A stretch of DNA of 60,904 nt, from assembly GCA_009780515.1 (NCBI GenBank), contig WQZX01000012.1, forward strand, positions 1 through 60,904, written 5' to 3'. The translations under genes were made by a program, and so were the position numbers. The notes below the pieces were generated by a model, which was given only the letters and a program-made list of their open reading frames with translations, searched no databases and was not told the DNA's origin. Positions 18,013 through 28,296 of the stretch are shown here, piece after piece (position 1 is the stretch's first letter; every line of letters starts with the position of its first letter). The stretch is from Nocardioidaceae bacterium. GTDB lineage: Bacteria; Actinomycetota; Actinomycetes; Propionibacteriales; Nocardioidaceae.

Positions 18013-18055
18013 GTTGAGTACGACGACCACGAACCAGCCATGAAGGAACGCAGCG

Positions 18056-19825
18056 ATGAGTGAGCAGCAGGGCTCGGGCGAGACGATGACGGGCGCACAG
18101 AGCCTGGTGAGGTCGCTCGAGGCGGCCGGTGTCACCGACATCTTCGGCATCCCGGGCGGCGCGATCCTTCCGGCGTACGACCCGTTGATGGACTCCTCGA
18201 TCCGCCACATCCTCGTGCGCCACGAGCAGGGCGCCGGGCACGCTGCCGAGGGCTACGCCAGCGCGACCGGCAAGGTCGGCGTCTGCATGGCGACCTCCGG
18301 CCCGGGCGCGACCAACCTGGTCACCCCGATCGCCGACGCGCACATGGACTCCGTCCCGATGGTCGCGATCACCGGTCAGGTGGCCGAGTCGCTGATCGGC
18401 ACCGACGCCTTCCAGGAGGCGGACATCCGCGGCATCACGATGCCGATCACCAAGCACAACATCCTGGTCACCGACCCCGCGGACATCCCGCGTCGCATCG
18501 CCGAGGCGTTCCACCTCGCCTCGACCGGTCGCCCGGGTCCCGTCCTGGTCGACGTCGCGAAGTCCGCGATGACCTCGGACACGACCTTCGAGTGGCCGAC
18601 CGAGCTGACGCTGCCCGGCTACCGCCCGGTGACCAAGCCGCACGCCAAGCAGATCCGCGAGGCCGCGCGCCTCATGCTCGACTCCCGCAAGCCCGTCCTG
18701 TACGTCGGCGGCGGCACCATCCGCTCCCGCGCGCATCGCGAGCTGCGCAGGTTGGCCGAGCTGACCGGCATCCCGGTCGTGACCACGCTGATGGCCCGTG
18801 GCGCCTTCCCCGACAGCCACCCGCAGCACCTCGGCATGCCGGGCATGCACGGCACGGTGGCGGCCGTCGCGGCCCTGCAGAAGTCCGACCTGATCATCAG
18901 CCTCGGTGCTCGCTTCGACGACCGGGTCACCGGCGACCTCGCGACGTTCGCCCCGAACGCCCTGGTCATCCACGCCGACATCGACCCGGCCGAGATCGGC
19001 AAGAACCGTCACGCCGACGTCCCGATCGTGGGAGACGTCAGGGAGGTCGTGACCGACCTCGTCGCGGTGCTCGAGGCCGAGCAGGCCGCGGGGCGTCACG
19101 GTGACTACGAGTCGTGGGTCGCCTACGTCAGCGGCATCCGCAGCCGCTACCCGCTGGGCTACGACGCCCCGCCGGTCGGCCTGGCGCCGCAGCACGTCAT
19201 CGAGCGGCTCGGCAAGATCGCCGGCCCCGAGGCGCTCTACGTCGCGGGCGTCGGCCAGCACCAGATGTGGGCCGCCCAGTTCATCGGCTACGAGCACCCC
19301 AACACCTGGCTCAACTCAGGCGGCGCCGGCACGATGGGCTACTCCGTGCCTGCCGCGATGGGCGCGCAGGTCGGGCGTCCGGACGCGACCGTGTGGGCCG
19401 TGGACGGTGACGGCTGCTTCCAGATGACCAACCAGGAGCTCGCCACCTGCGCGATCGAGGGCATCCCGATCAAGGTCGCGCTGATCAACAACGAGAACCT
19501 CGGCATGGTCCGCCAGTGGCAGACGCTCTTCTACGGCGGGCGCTACTCCAACACCAATCTGCAGCGCCACGACAAGCCCGTCCGCATCCCCGACTTCCCC
19601 AAGCTGGCGGAGGCGTACGGCTGCGTCGGGCTGGCCTGCGACTCGGCCGACGACGTGGACAGCACGATCGAGAAGGCCATGGCCGTCGACGACGTGCCGG
19701 TGGTCGTGGACTTCCGGGTCAACAAGGACGCCATGGTGTGGCCGATGATCGCCGGTGGCGCGAGCAACGACGCCATCCAGTACGCCCGCGACCTCGCCCC
19801 CAAGTTCGACGAAGACGACCTCTAG
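18056..19825 (+). CDS. ilvB: Acetolactate synthase, large (catalytic) subunit
   Basis: 589 residues, ThDP-dependent enzyme that condenses two pyruvates, or pyruvate with 2-oxobutyrate, in the first common step of valine/leucine and isoleucine synthesis. Visible features are the N-terminal [13 protein letters not shown], the catalytic Glu in [16 protein letters not shown], the FAD-region [10 protein letters not shown], and the ThDP motif [33 protein letters not shown]. Start ATG 18056 has AAGGAACG upstream. Regulated by the leader peptide and terminator just upstream. Forms the operon ilvB-ilvN-ilvC. Confidence 0.98.
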   Translation: MSEQQGSGETMTGAQSLVRSLEAAGVTDIFGIPGGAILPAYDPLMDSSIRHILVRHEQGAGHAAEGYASATGKVGVCMATSGPGATNLVTPIADAHMDSVPMVAITGQVAESLIGTDAFQEADIRGITMPITKHNILVTDPADIPRRIAEAFHLASTGRPGPVLVDVAKSAMTSDTTFEWPTELTLPGYRPVTKPHAKQIREAARLMLDSRKPVLYVGGGTIRSRAHRELRRLAELTGIPVVTTLMARGAFPDSHPQHLGMPGMHGTVAAVAALQKSDLIISLGARFDDRVTGDLATFAPNALVIHADIDPAEIGKNRHADVPIVGDVREVVTDLVAVLEAEQAAGRHGDYESWVAYVSGIRSRYPLGYDAPPVGLAPQHVIERLGKIAGPEALYVAGVGQHQMWAAQFIGYEHPNTWLNSGGAGTMGYSVPAAMGAQVGRPDATVWAVDGDGCFQMTNQELATCAIEGIPIKVALINNENLGMVRQWQTLFYGGRYSNTNLQRHDKPVRIPDFPKLAEAYGCVGLACDSADDVDSTIEKAMAVDDVPVVVDFRVNKDAMVWPMIAGGASNDAIQYARDLAPKFDEDDL

Positions 19826-19846
19826 GAATCGGTGAGGAACATCGAC

Positions 19847-21492
<1,646 letters not shown>

Positions 21493-21516
21493 CTCGAGCG
21501 GGTCGAGACCCACGAC

Positions 21517-21548
21517 GAAGCGCCCCGACCGATCGGCCGGGGCGCTTC
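21517..21548. terminator. Hairpin terminator after ilvC
   Basis: GAAGCGCCCCG (21517-21527) pairs exactly with CGGGGCGCTTC (21538-21548). It sits between ilvC and the convergent ABC permease gene and probably ends both transcripts. Confidence 0.8.
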
Positions 21549-21562
21549 GCGTTCGCCAGGGG

Positions 21563-22381
21563 CTACTTCACCTCGGAGCGCATCAGCATGCGCAGCCCGA
21601 TCGCGAGGGGGAGGACCAGCCAGATCAGCGTGGCGACGCCGAGCTGCGCCCACTCCTGCCCGGTCACACCCGAGTCGTAGAGCGGGATGCTCGCGGTGCG
21701 CAGGTCGAACCAGGCGGCGTGGTCGGCCCACCACTGCTGGGCGGATGCGAGGGCGCCGGAGACACCGGGCAGCACGAGGGCGTAGACGAAGTAGCCCACG
21801 ATCGCGCCGGGCGAGCTGCGGAACAGCACGCCGAGCATGAAGCCCATCAGCATGCCGATCTGGTCGACCAGCACGATCTGCAGGATCGTCCTCCAGCTGA
21901 CGTCCCACAGGGGTGCGTGGCCGATGATCGCCCCGTTGAGCAGGTTGCCGACCGCGCCTGCGGCCAGCGCGACCACCAGCGAGGCGAGCCCCACGGTGAC
22001 GACGGTGACCAGCTTGGCGGCGATCACGCGGCCCCGGCTCGGCACCAGGGTGAAGGTGGTCAGCGCGGTCCGCTGACCCCACTCGCTGGAGACCGACAGC
22101 GCACCCAGCACGGGCAGGATGACGGTGATCGGCACCCCCACGGCCGAGGCGAACGACCCGTAGCCCAGGTTGTCGCGGTTGCCGAAGACCAAGGTGGCGC
22201 CGGTGGCGATGACGGCGAGCGCCGCGATCGCGACGAGCAGCCAGAAGCCCGACCTGGTGTCGAACATCTTGCGCCACTCCACCGAGACGAGGCGGCGGAA
22301 CGGGATCGGGGCGTGCACGGCCCGCTCTCGCCGTACGGCGGGACGGGCGGTGGGCTGCGAGGTGACGGTGGTGGCGCTCAT
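21563..22381 (-). CDS. ABC-2 type transporter permease
   Basis: 272 residues. After a cytoplasmic N-terminus, RLVSVEWRKMFDTRSGFWLL leads into about six membrane helices typical of ABC-2 exporter permeases, with GYGSFASAVGVPITVILPVLGALSVSSEWGQRTALTTFTL as the characteristic loop. It forms an exporter with the ATPase encoded just upstream; start and stop overlap by four bases. Such pairs export lipids, drugs or peptides, and the substrate is not predictable. Confidence 0.9.
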   Translation of the reverse strand: MSATTVTSQPTARPAVRRERAVHAPIPFRRLVSVEWRKMFDTRSGFWLLVAIAALAVIATGATLVFGNRDNLGYGSFASAVGVPITVILPVLGALSVSSEWGQRTALTTFTLVPSRGRVIAAKLVTVVTVGLASLVVALAAGAVGNLLNGAIIGHAPLWDVSWRTILQIVLVDQIGMLMGFMLGVLFRSSPGAIVGYFVYALVLPGVSGALASAQQWWADHAAWFDLRTASIPLYDSGVTGQEWAQLGVATLIWLVLPLAIGLRMLMRSEVK

Positions 22382-23304
22382 GCCGCTGCTCCGTTGCTGG
22401 TCGATCCGGGGGACAGGTGGTCGCGCTGGCTCTCGGCGGTCAGCGCCAGGAACATCTCCTCCAGGCCGGCGCCGTCGGCCGCCCGGAGCTCGGTGAGGGC
22501 GATCCCGGCGTCGAACGCGGCGCGCCCGACCACGGGAAGCTCCGCCTCGGCGAGCACGACGCCCGCCGCGCCGGCCCGCGCCTTGAGGCCCGCAGCCTGC
22601 AGAGCGGCGAGCAGCGCTGCCGGGTCGGCCGCGCGGACGAGCGTGCCGCCCGCGGCGAGCAGCTCGTCCTTGGTGCCCTGGGCGACGACCCGGCCGTTGC
22701 CGATCACGACGATGTCGTCGGCGATGACCTCGATCTCGTGCAGCAGGTGGGAGGACAGCAGCACGGTGCCGCCGTCGTCGGCGAACTCGCGGAGCAGGTC
22801 GCGCATCCAGCGGATGCCTGCGGGGTCGAGCCCGTTGGCGGGCTCGTCGAGGATCAGGACCGAGGGGTCCCCGAGCAGCGCGGCGGCGATGCCGAGCCGC
22901 TGGCGCATGCCGAGGGAGTAGTTGCGGACGCGGCGGCCGGCCTCGTGCTCGGTCAGGCTGACGCGGTCGAGCATCTCGTCCACACGCTGTCGCGGCAGGC
23001 CCATGGTGCGTGCGGCGATGGTGAGGACCTCGCGGCCGGTGCGGCCGGCGTGCTGCGCGGAGGCGTCGAGGAGGACCCCCACCTCGCGCCCCGGGTTGGG
23101 CAGGTCGGTGAAGGCGCGGTCGAGGATGAGGGCGGAGCCGGAGGTCGGCGGGGTGAGGCCGACCATGACCCGCATGGAGGTGGTCTTCCCGGCGCCGTTC
23201 GGGCCGAGGAAGCCGGTGACGCGGCCGGGACGGGCCGTGAAGGTCACGTCGTCGACCGCGGTGAAGTCGCGGTAGCGCTTCGTCAGGGACTGGATCTCGA
23301 TCAT
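22378..23304 (-). CDS. ABC transporter ATP-binding protein
   Basis: 308 residues. Walker A GPNGAGKTT, signature YSLGMRQRLG (LGMRQ variant usual for exporter ATPases), Walker B SVLILDEPANGLD and switch His in LLSSHLLHE are all present. The C-terminal 80 residues are the accessory domain common in drug/lipid exporter ATPases. GGAGG lies just before ATG 23304, and CAGACT six bases upstream could serve as a -10. First gene of a two-gene operon with the permease. Confidence 0.92.
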   Translation of the reverse strand: MIEIQSLTKRYRDFTAVDDVTFTARPGRVTGFLGPNGAGKTTSMRVMVGLTPPTSGSALILDRAFTDLPNPGREVGVLLDASAQHAGRTGREVLTIAARTMGLPRQRVDEMLDRVSLTEHEAGRRVRNYSLGMRQRLGIAAALLGDPSVLILDEPANGLDPAGIRWMRDLLREFADDGGTVLLSSHLLHEIEVIADDIVVIGNGRVVAQGTKDELLAAGGTLVRAADPAALLAALQAAGLKARAGAAGVVLAEAELPVVGRAAFDAGIALTELRAADGAGLEEMFLALTAESQRDHLSPGSTSNGAAA

Positions 23305-23411
23305 GCCTCCAGTCTGGCCCGCGCGTGGTGGGCGCGCCTCGGGTGTGACCCTGGGATCTACCCCGAGACGTCCCGCAGGAATGCACCCGGGCCGAGCGGG
23401 GTTCCCCGAGC

Positions 23412-24044
23412 ATGCGCATCGAGATCTGGGCCGACGTCGTGTGCCCGTACTGCTACATCGGCAAGCGTCGCTTCGAGCAGGCCCTCGCCGGCTTCGAGCA
23501 CCGCGACGAGGTGGAGGTCGTCTACCGCTCCTTCGAGCTCGACCCGTTCGCGCCGGAGCACGGCACCGAGCCGACCGCCGCGGTGCTGGCGCGCAAGTGG
23601 GGGACCGACGAGGCCGGTGCGCGCGAGGCGATGCGCCAGGGCGACCGGGCGGGAGAGGCCGAGGGCCTGGTCTTCCGCCACCACGACGCGCCGCACGCCC
23701 GGACCCTGACCGCGCACCGCCTGCTGCACCTCGCCCTGTCGCAGGGCCGGCAGGCGGCGCTGCTCGAGGAGCTGCTGGCGGCGTACTTCACGCGTGGGGA
23801 GTCGATGGGTGACGACGACGTGCTGCGTGGAGCGGCGGAGCGGGCCGGGCTGGAGGCCGCGGCGGTCGAGGAGGTGCTGACCACCGACGCGTTCCGCGAC
23901 GAGGTCCTCGCCGACGTCGCCCAGGCCCGTGCGTACGGCGCGTCGGGCGTGCCGTTCTTCGTCATCGACCAGCGCTACGGCATCTCCGGTGCGCAGCCGA
24001 CCGAGGTCTTCGCCCAGGCGCTGGAGCAGGCCCGGGTGGGGTAG
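23412..24044 (+). CDS. DsbA-family (FrnE-like) thioredoxin-fold oxidoreductase
   Basis: 210 residues with N-terminal redox motif CPYC (Cys11, Cys14) in MRIEIWADVVCPYCYIGKRRFEQAL and the cis-Pro region YGASGVPFFVIDQRYGISGAQP. There is no signal peptide, so it acts in the cytoplasm, as FrnE-type disulfide isomerase or 2-hydroxychromene-carboxylate-isomerase-like proteins do. Sole gene between the divergent ABC operon and serA. Exact substrate unknown. Confidence 0.9.
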   Translation: MRIEIWADVVCPYCYIGKRRFEQALAGFEHRDEVEVVYRSFELDPFAPEHGTEPTAAVLARKWGTDEAGAREAMRQGDRAGEAEGLVFRHHDAPHARTLTAHRLLHLALSQGRQAALLEELLAAYFTRGESMGDDDVLRGAAERAGLEAAAVEEVLTTDAFRDEVLADVAQARAYGASGVPFFVIDQRYGISGAQPTEVFAQALEQARVG

Positions 24045-24101
24045 TGAGATCGGTGCCGTGTCCGCCGTGCCGGACACCTCGTGGTCAGCCCGTGTCACCC
24101 G

Positions 24102-24131
24102 TTCGTAACATGGGCGGAGGTCCGGTAGCGT
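24102..24131 (+). promoter_or_regulatory. Candidate promoter for serA
   Basis: TTCGTA (24102-24107) and TAGCGT (24126-24131) are separated by 18 bases, a plausible housekeeping-sigma arrangement giving a 5' UTR of roughly 60 bases before GTG 24200. The assignment rests only on motif resemblance. Confidence 0.4.
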
Positions 24132-24199
24132 GAAACCCAGCACAGCGCCGTGCGGGTACACGACTATCGCCATTCCGTACGTCAGTAGAGGTATTCGCT

Positions 24200-25792
24200 G
24201 TGACTGATCGCCCCATCGTCCTCATCGCCGAAGAGCTCAGCCCCGCCACCATCGAGGCGCTCGGCCCGGACTTCGAGATCCGCAACTGCAACGGCGCCGA
24301 CCGTGCCGAGCTGCTGCCGGCCATCGCCGACGTCGACGCGATCCTGGTCCGCTCCGCCACGAAGGTCGACGCCGAGGCGCTTGCCGCGGCCAAGCGCCTC
24401 AAGGTCGTCGCCCGCGCCGGCGTCGGCCTCGACAACGTCGACGTCAAGGCCGCCACCCAGGCCGGCGTCATGGTCGTGAACGCCCCGACCTCCAACATCG
24501 TCTCGGCGGCCGAGCTGGCGATCGCCCTCATGCTCGCGGCCGCCCGCAACGTCTCGCCCGCCCACGCCGCGCTGCGCAACGGCGAGTGGGCCCGCTCGAA
24601 GTACAGCGGCATCGAGCTGTTCGAGAAGACCCTCGGCATCGTCGGCCTCGGCCGCATCGGCGTCCTCGTCGCCCAGCGCCTGCAGGCGTTCGGCATGAAC
24701 GTCGTCGCCTACGACCCGTACGTCCAGCCGGGCCGCGCGGCCCAGATGGGCATCCGCCTGGTCGACCTCGACACGCTGATGGCCGAGTCGGACTTCCTGA
24801 CCGTGCACCTCCCGAAGACGCCGGAGACGATCGGCCTGATCGGCGCGGACGCGCTGGCCAAGGCCAAGCCGTCGCTGGTCGTGGTCAACGCGGCCCGCGG
24901 CGGGATCGTCGACGAGGACGCGCTCTACAACGCGCTCAAGGAGGGTCGCATCGCGGCCGCCGGCCTCGACGTGTTCGCCAAGGAGCCGTGCACCGACAGC
25001 CCGCTGTTCGAGCTCGACAACGTCGTCGCGGTGCCGCACCTCGGCGCCTCGACCGACGAGGCCCAGGAGAAGGCCGGCGTCGCCGTCGCCAAGTCGGTGC
25101 GCCTCGCGCTCGCCGGCGAGCTCGTCCCCGACGCGGTCAACGTCCAGGGCGGCGTCATCGCCGAGGAGGTGCGGCCCGGCATCGGGCTGACCGAGAAGCT
25201 CGGCCAGATCTTCACCGGCGTCGCCGGCGAGGTCGCCCAGCAGCTCGACGTGGAGGTCCGCGGCGAGATCACCGCCCACGACGTCAAGGTGCTCGAGCTC
25301 GCCGCGCTCAAGGGTGTGTTCAGCAGCGTCGTCGAGGAGCAGGTCTCCTACGTCAACGCGCCGCTGCTCGCAGCCGAGCGGGGCCTCGCCGTACGCCTGG
25401 TGACCGATCCGGAGAGCGAGGACCACCGCAACCTGATCACGCTGCGCGGCACCCTCGCCGACGGCTCGCAGGTCTCGGTCAGCGGCACGCTGGTCGGCAT
25501 CCAGCGCCGCGAGCGCATCGTCGAGGTCAACGGCTACGACATCGACATCGAGCCGACCGACCACCTCGCGTTCTTCACCTACAACGACCGTCCCGGCATG
25601 GTCGGAACGGTCGGCCAGGTCCTCGGCGGCGCCGGCGTCAACATCGCCGGCATGCAGGTCTCGCGCGACACCAAGGGCGGCCAGGCCCTCGTCGCGCTGT
25701 CCGTCGACTCGGCCATCCCGGCCGACACCCTGACCGAGATCTCCTCTGCCATCGACGCCACCGGCATCCACGCGGTCGACCTCGTCGACTGA
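24200..25792 (+). CDS. serA: D-3-phosphoglycerate dehydrogenase (long form with ACT domain)
   Basis: 530 residues, first enzyme of serine synthesis. The catalytic/NAD domain shows VGLDNVDVKAATQAGVMVVNAPTSN, LGIVGLGRIGVLVAQRLQAFGM, the Arg region VVNAARGGIVDEDAL, and the Glu/His pair near GLDVFAKEPCTDSPLFELDNVVAVPHLGAST. An intervening ASB-like domain (about 320-450) and a C-terminal ACT domain (NDRPGMVGTVGQVLGGAGVNIAGMQVSR) make it the type seen in mycobacteria, usually serine-inhibited. GTG 24200 gives the expected N-terminus. A GC hairpin follows. Confidence 0.97.
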   Translation: MTDRPIVLIAEELSPATIEALGPDFEIRNCNGADRAELLPAIADVDAILVRSATKVDAEALAAAKRLKVVARAGVGLDNVDVKAATQAGVMVVNAPTSNIVSAAELAIALMLAAARNVSPAHAALRNGEWARSKYSGIELFEKTLGIVGLGRIGVLVAQRLQAFGMNVVAYDPYVQPGRAAQMGIRLVDLDTLMAESDFLTVHLPKTPETIGLIGADALAKAKPSLVVVNAARGGIVDEDALYNALKEGRIAAAGLDVFAKEPCTDSPLFELDNVVAVPHLGASTDEAQEKAGVAVAKSVRLALAGELVPDAVNVQGGVIAEEVRPGIGLTEKLGQIFTGVAGEVAQQLDVEVRGEITAHDVKVLELAALKGVFSSVVEEQVSYVNAPLLAAERGLAVRLVTDPESEDHRNLITLRGTLADGSQVSVSGTLVGIQRRERIVEVNGYDIDIEPTDHLAFFTYNDRPGMVGTVGQVLGGAGVNIAGMQVSRDTKGGQALVALSVDSAIPADTLTEISSAIDATGIHAVDLVD

Positions 25793-25810
25793 CGCTCCGG
25801 CTCCACCTAC

Positions 25811-25841
25811 GACGCCCGCCCGGTCGACCCGGGCGGGCGTC
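25811..25841 (+). terminator. GC-rich hairpin after serA
   Basis: GACGCCCGCCCG (25811-25822) pairs perfectly with CGGGCGGGCGTC (25830-25841) across a seven-base loop. It lies about 20 bases after the serA stop and probably ends that transcript; there is no T run. Confidence 0.7.
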
Positions 25842-25870
25842 GTCGTGCTTGGGCGGGTGCGGCTCGGGGC

Positions 25871-26074
25871 GCAGGTTTCACAAGGTATGCCCCCCATCCC
25901 TTGCGAAACCTGCAGGGCCCGGCTGACTTCGCTGCATCCCTTGCGAAACCTGCAGGGCCCGGCTGACTTCGCTGCATCCCTTGCGAAACCTGCAGGGCCC
26001 GGCCGACTTCGCTGCATCCCTTGCGAAACCTGCAGGGCCCGGCCGACTTCGCTGCATCCCTTGTGAAATCCGCA
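25871..26074. repeat. 40-bp tandem repeat array (four units) with an inverted flank
   Basis: Four units begin at 25901, 25941, 25981 and 26021, each opening TTGCGAAACCTGCAGGGCCC and continuing GGCYGACTTCGCTGCATCCC. Units differ at one position (T or C). A fifth partial unit, TTGTGAAATC, starts at 26061. At 25871-25885 the reverse complement of the unit start occurs (GCAGGTTTCACAAGG), so the array can fold back on itself. There are no unique spacers, so it is not CRISPR. It fills the gap between convergent serA and MocR genes and ends two bases before the MocR stop. Confidence 0.95.
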
Positions 26075-26075
26075 C

Positions 26076-27527
26076 TCAGGCGACCAGCACCGGCCCCGCC
26101 CCGCGCCGATCCGCGGCCCGGTACGGCGCCGGAGCCGAGCCGACCTCGGCCCAGGCGGCGGCGATGCGGCGTACGGCCTCCTCGAGGTCGGCCGCGGGGA
26201 GGGCGTAGGGCAGGCGGACCCAGCGGCCCAGCCCGCCCTCGGGGGCGAAGGCGGGCCCGGGCGCCAGGATGACGCCGTGCCGCTCGGCCGCCTCGGCCAG
26301 CTCCACGGAGGCGGCGCGCGGCAGCTCGCACCAGAGCGCCATCCCGCCGTCGGGGTGGCGGTACCGCCAGTCGGGCAGGTGCTCGGCCAAGGCCGCCTCG
26401 AGCGCGTCGCGCTGCTCCACCAGCCGTCGCCGGTGGGCGTCGAGCACGCCTTCGATGCCGTCGGCGAGGAGCCGGGTGAGGACGAGCTGCTCGAGCACCG
26501 GCGCACCGAGGTCGAGCCCGACCCGTGCGCGGGTCAGCTCGTCGACGAGCCGCATCGGCGAGCGGATCCAGCCCAGCCGCAGCCCGCCCCAGATCGCCTT
26601 GCTGGCGCTGCCCAGGGTGACCGCGTCGGCGGCGTACGACGCGAAGGGGCGGAGTGCCGGCTGTCCTTCGAGCCGGATCTCGTGGTGGGCCTCGTCGACG
26701 ACGGGCAGGGCGTGGTGGGCCCGCAGCAGCCGGGCGTACGACGCCCGCGTCCGCTCGCCCATCACCAGCCCGGTGGGGTTGTGGACGTCGGGCATCACGT
26801 GGACCAGCCGCGGCCGGTGCCGGGTCAGCGCCGCGCCGATCGTGTCGAGGTCCCAGCCGGAGGGGTCGAGCGGGATCGCGACGATCCGCCCGCCGCCGGT
26901 GCGCAGTGCCCTCACCGCGTTCGGGTACGTCGGCGACTCGACCAGCACCCGGTCTCGCGGCCCGGCCAGGGCGGCGCCGACGACGGCGGTCGCCGCGAGC
27001 GCACCCGCGGTGACGATGATCTGCTCGGGCCGCGTCGGCAGCCCGCGGGCGTCGTACCGCGCGGCCAGCGCGGTCTGCAGCGCCGGGAGCCCCGCCGGGT
27101 AGTAGCCGTGCCCGCCGAGGTACGCCGGCAGCTCGGCCGCAGCCTCGGCGTACGCGGCCGCGATGCCGGGCGGTGCGGTGGCGGCCGCGCAGACCAGGTC
27201 GATGACGCCGTCGCCGGCCTCGGTGGGGGAGAGCGCGCGATCGGTGGCGCGGCGTGGACCGCCGGGCAGACGGGTGAAGGTGCCCGATCCGTGGCGCGCC
27301 TCGGCGAACCCGGTCTCGCGCAGCAGCTCGTAGGCGCGGGTGACCGTCGTGCGTGAGACGCCGAGCGCGGCGGTCAGGTCGCGCTCGCTGGGCAGCCGCG
27401 TCGCGTAGCCGATCCGGCCGTCGCCGATCAGCTCACGCAGGCCGTCGGCCAGCCCGACGTAGGCCGGCGAACGGTCGAACCCGTCGACGAGGGTGGCGAT
27501 CCGCGCCGCCGAAGTGGTCTGGCTCAT
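26076..27527 (-). CDS. MocR-family transcriptional regulator (GntR HTH plus aminotransferase domain)
   Basis: 483 residues. The N-terminal winged helix is of GntR type (YVGLADGLRELIGDGRIGYATRLPSERDLTAALGVSRTTVTRAYELLRETGF). A linker joins it to a fold-type I aminotransferase domain; the PLP Lys is in LGSASKAIWGGLRLGW and the Asn/Asp region in VHVMPDVHNPTGLVM. MocR proteins sense PLP or PLP-amino-acid adducts and control neighbouring genes. ATG 27527 is used; the frame extends 21 codons upstream into the divergent gene's promoter region. It is divergent from a YczE-like gene, a pairing well known for this regulator class, so that gene is the probable target. Confidence 0.93.
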   Translation of the reverse strand: MSQTTSAARIATLVDGFDRSPAYVGLADGLRELIGDGRIGYATRLPSERDLTAALGVSRTTVTRAYELLRETGFAEARHGSGTFTRLPGGPRRATDRALSPTEAGDGVIDLVCAAATAPPGIAAAYAEAAAELPAYLGGHGYYPAGLPALQTALAARYDARGLPTRPEQIIVTAGALAATAVVGAALAGPRDRVLVESPTYPNAVRALRTGGGRIVAIPLDPSGWDLDTIGAALTRHRPRLVHVMPDVHNPTGLVMGERTRASYARLLRAHHALPVVDEAHHEIRLEGQPALRPFASYAADAVTLGSASKAIWGGLRLGWIRSPMRLVDELTRARVGLDLGAPVLEQLVLTRLLADGIEGVLDAHRRRLVEQRDALEAALAEHLPDWRYRHPDGGMALWCELPRAASVELAEAAERHGVILAPGPAFAPEGGLGRWVRLPYALPAADLEEAVRRIAAAWAEVGSAPAPYRAADRRGAGPVLVA

Positions 27528-27545
27528 GCAGGCCAGTACACCACG

Positions 27546-27570
27546 AGTGGCTATTTCGAAACAGTCCAAT
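27546..27570. promoter_or_regulatory. Candidate MocR operator in the divergent promoter region
   Basis: The short gap between the two starts holds AGTGGCTATTTCGAAACAGT and CCAAT. It has a central palindrome TTTCGAAA (27554-27561), and the minus strand reads ATTGGACTG and ATAGCCACT on either side. Nothing comparable in AT content occurs elsewhere nearby, so this is the best candidate binding site. Assignment is by position. Confidence 0.45.
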
Positions 27571-27588
27571 CCTGGAGATGCTGGGGGC

Positions 27589-28266
27589 ATGCCCGCCGTC
27601 CAGCTCTCCGCCCTCGGCCCGATGGCCCAGCTGCGCGCCGGTCGACTGGGCCGCCGCGTCCCGCAGCTGCTCGTGGGCCTGTGGATCTACGGCACCAGCA
27701 TGGCGATGATGATCCGCTCCCACCTCGGCCTCGACCCGTGGGACGTCTTCCACGCCGGCGTCGTCTCCCACCTGCCGCTGTCCTTCGGGACCATCGTGAT
27801 CATCGTCGGCGCGCTCGTGCTGCTGCTGTGGATCCCGCTCAGGCAGGCGCCCGGCTTCGGCACGATCGCGAACGTGATCCTGATCGGCATCGCCACCGAC
27901 GTCAGTCTGGCCTGGATCCACACGCCGCGCGACGTCATGGTCCGCGCATTCCTGCTCATCGGCGGCGTGGCCCTCAACGGTCTCGCCGGCGCGCTCTACA
28001 TCGGCGCCCAGCTCGGCCCCGGCCCGCGCGACGGCCTGATGACCGGCATCGTCGCGAGGACGGGCTGGCCGCTGCGCGTCGTACGGACCGCGATCGAGGT
28101 GGGCGTGCTGGTCAGCGGCTTCTGCCTCGGCGGCACGGTCGGCCTCGGAACCCTCCTGTACGCCGTCGCGATCGGCCCGATCGTCCAGGAGCTGCTGCCG
28201 CTGGTGACGGTCCGGCTCGACGTCGTCGAGCAGTCGTGCGAGATTCCCGACGCGAAGCCTGCATAG
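27589..28266 (+). CDS. YczE/YyaS-like membrane protein
   Basis: 225 residues, about five membrane helices. Family-typical blocks are LLVGLWIYGTSMAMMIRSHLGLDPWDVFHAG, GTIANVILIG, and LNGLAGALYIGAQLGPGPRDGLMTGI. The family belongs to the wider YitT/YczE group with no proven transport substrate; association with MocR regulators has suggested a link to vitamin B6 or amino-acid metabolism. ATG 27589 has CTGGGGG upstream. Co-regulated with or by the divergent MocR gene. Confidence 0.88.
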   Translation: MPAVQLSALGPMAQLRAGRLGRRVPQLLVGLWIYGTSMAMMIRSHLGLDPWDVFHAGVVSHLPLSFGTIVIIVGALVLLLWIPLRQAPGFGTIANVILIGIATDVSLAWIHTPRDVMVRAFLLIGGVALNGLAGALYIGAQLGPGPRDGLMTGIVARTGWPLRVVRTAIEVGVLVSGFCLGGTVGLGTLLYAVAIGPIVQELLPLVTVRLDVVEQSCEIPDAKPA

Positions 28267-28296
28267 GAGTCGGATCCCCTGGATAGTCTCAGGGTC

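Noticed and set aside
10547..18055. Horizontally acquired island
   Set aside because: Base composition and codon use look the same as in the flanks, and no integrase, tRNA or attachment-site repeat was found.
18040..18063. Seven-codon minicistron ATG AAG GAA CGC AGC GAT GAG TGA before ilvB
   Set aside because: It is explained by the ilvB Shine-Dalgarno region and overlaps the ilvB start; it has no regulatory codons.
25807..26070. Coding ORFs across the 40-bp repeats (peptides such as GPAGFARDAAKSAGP)
   Set aside because: The period is not a multiple of three, so the repeat passes through every frame; the peptides are by-products.
25901..26074. CRISPR array
   Set aside because: The 40-bp units are directly adjacent with no unique spacers, and no cas gene is present.
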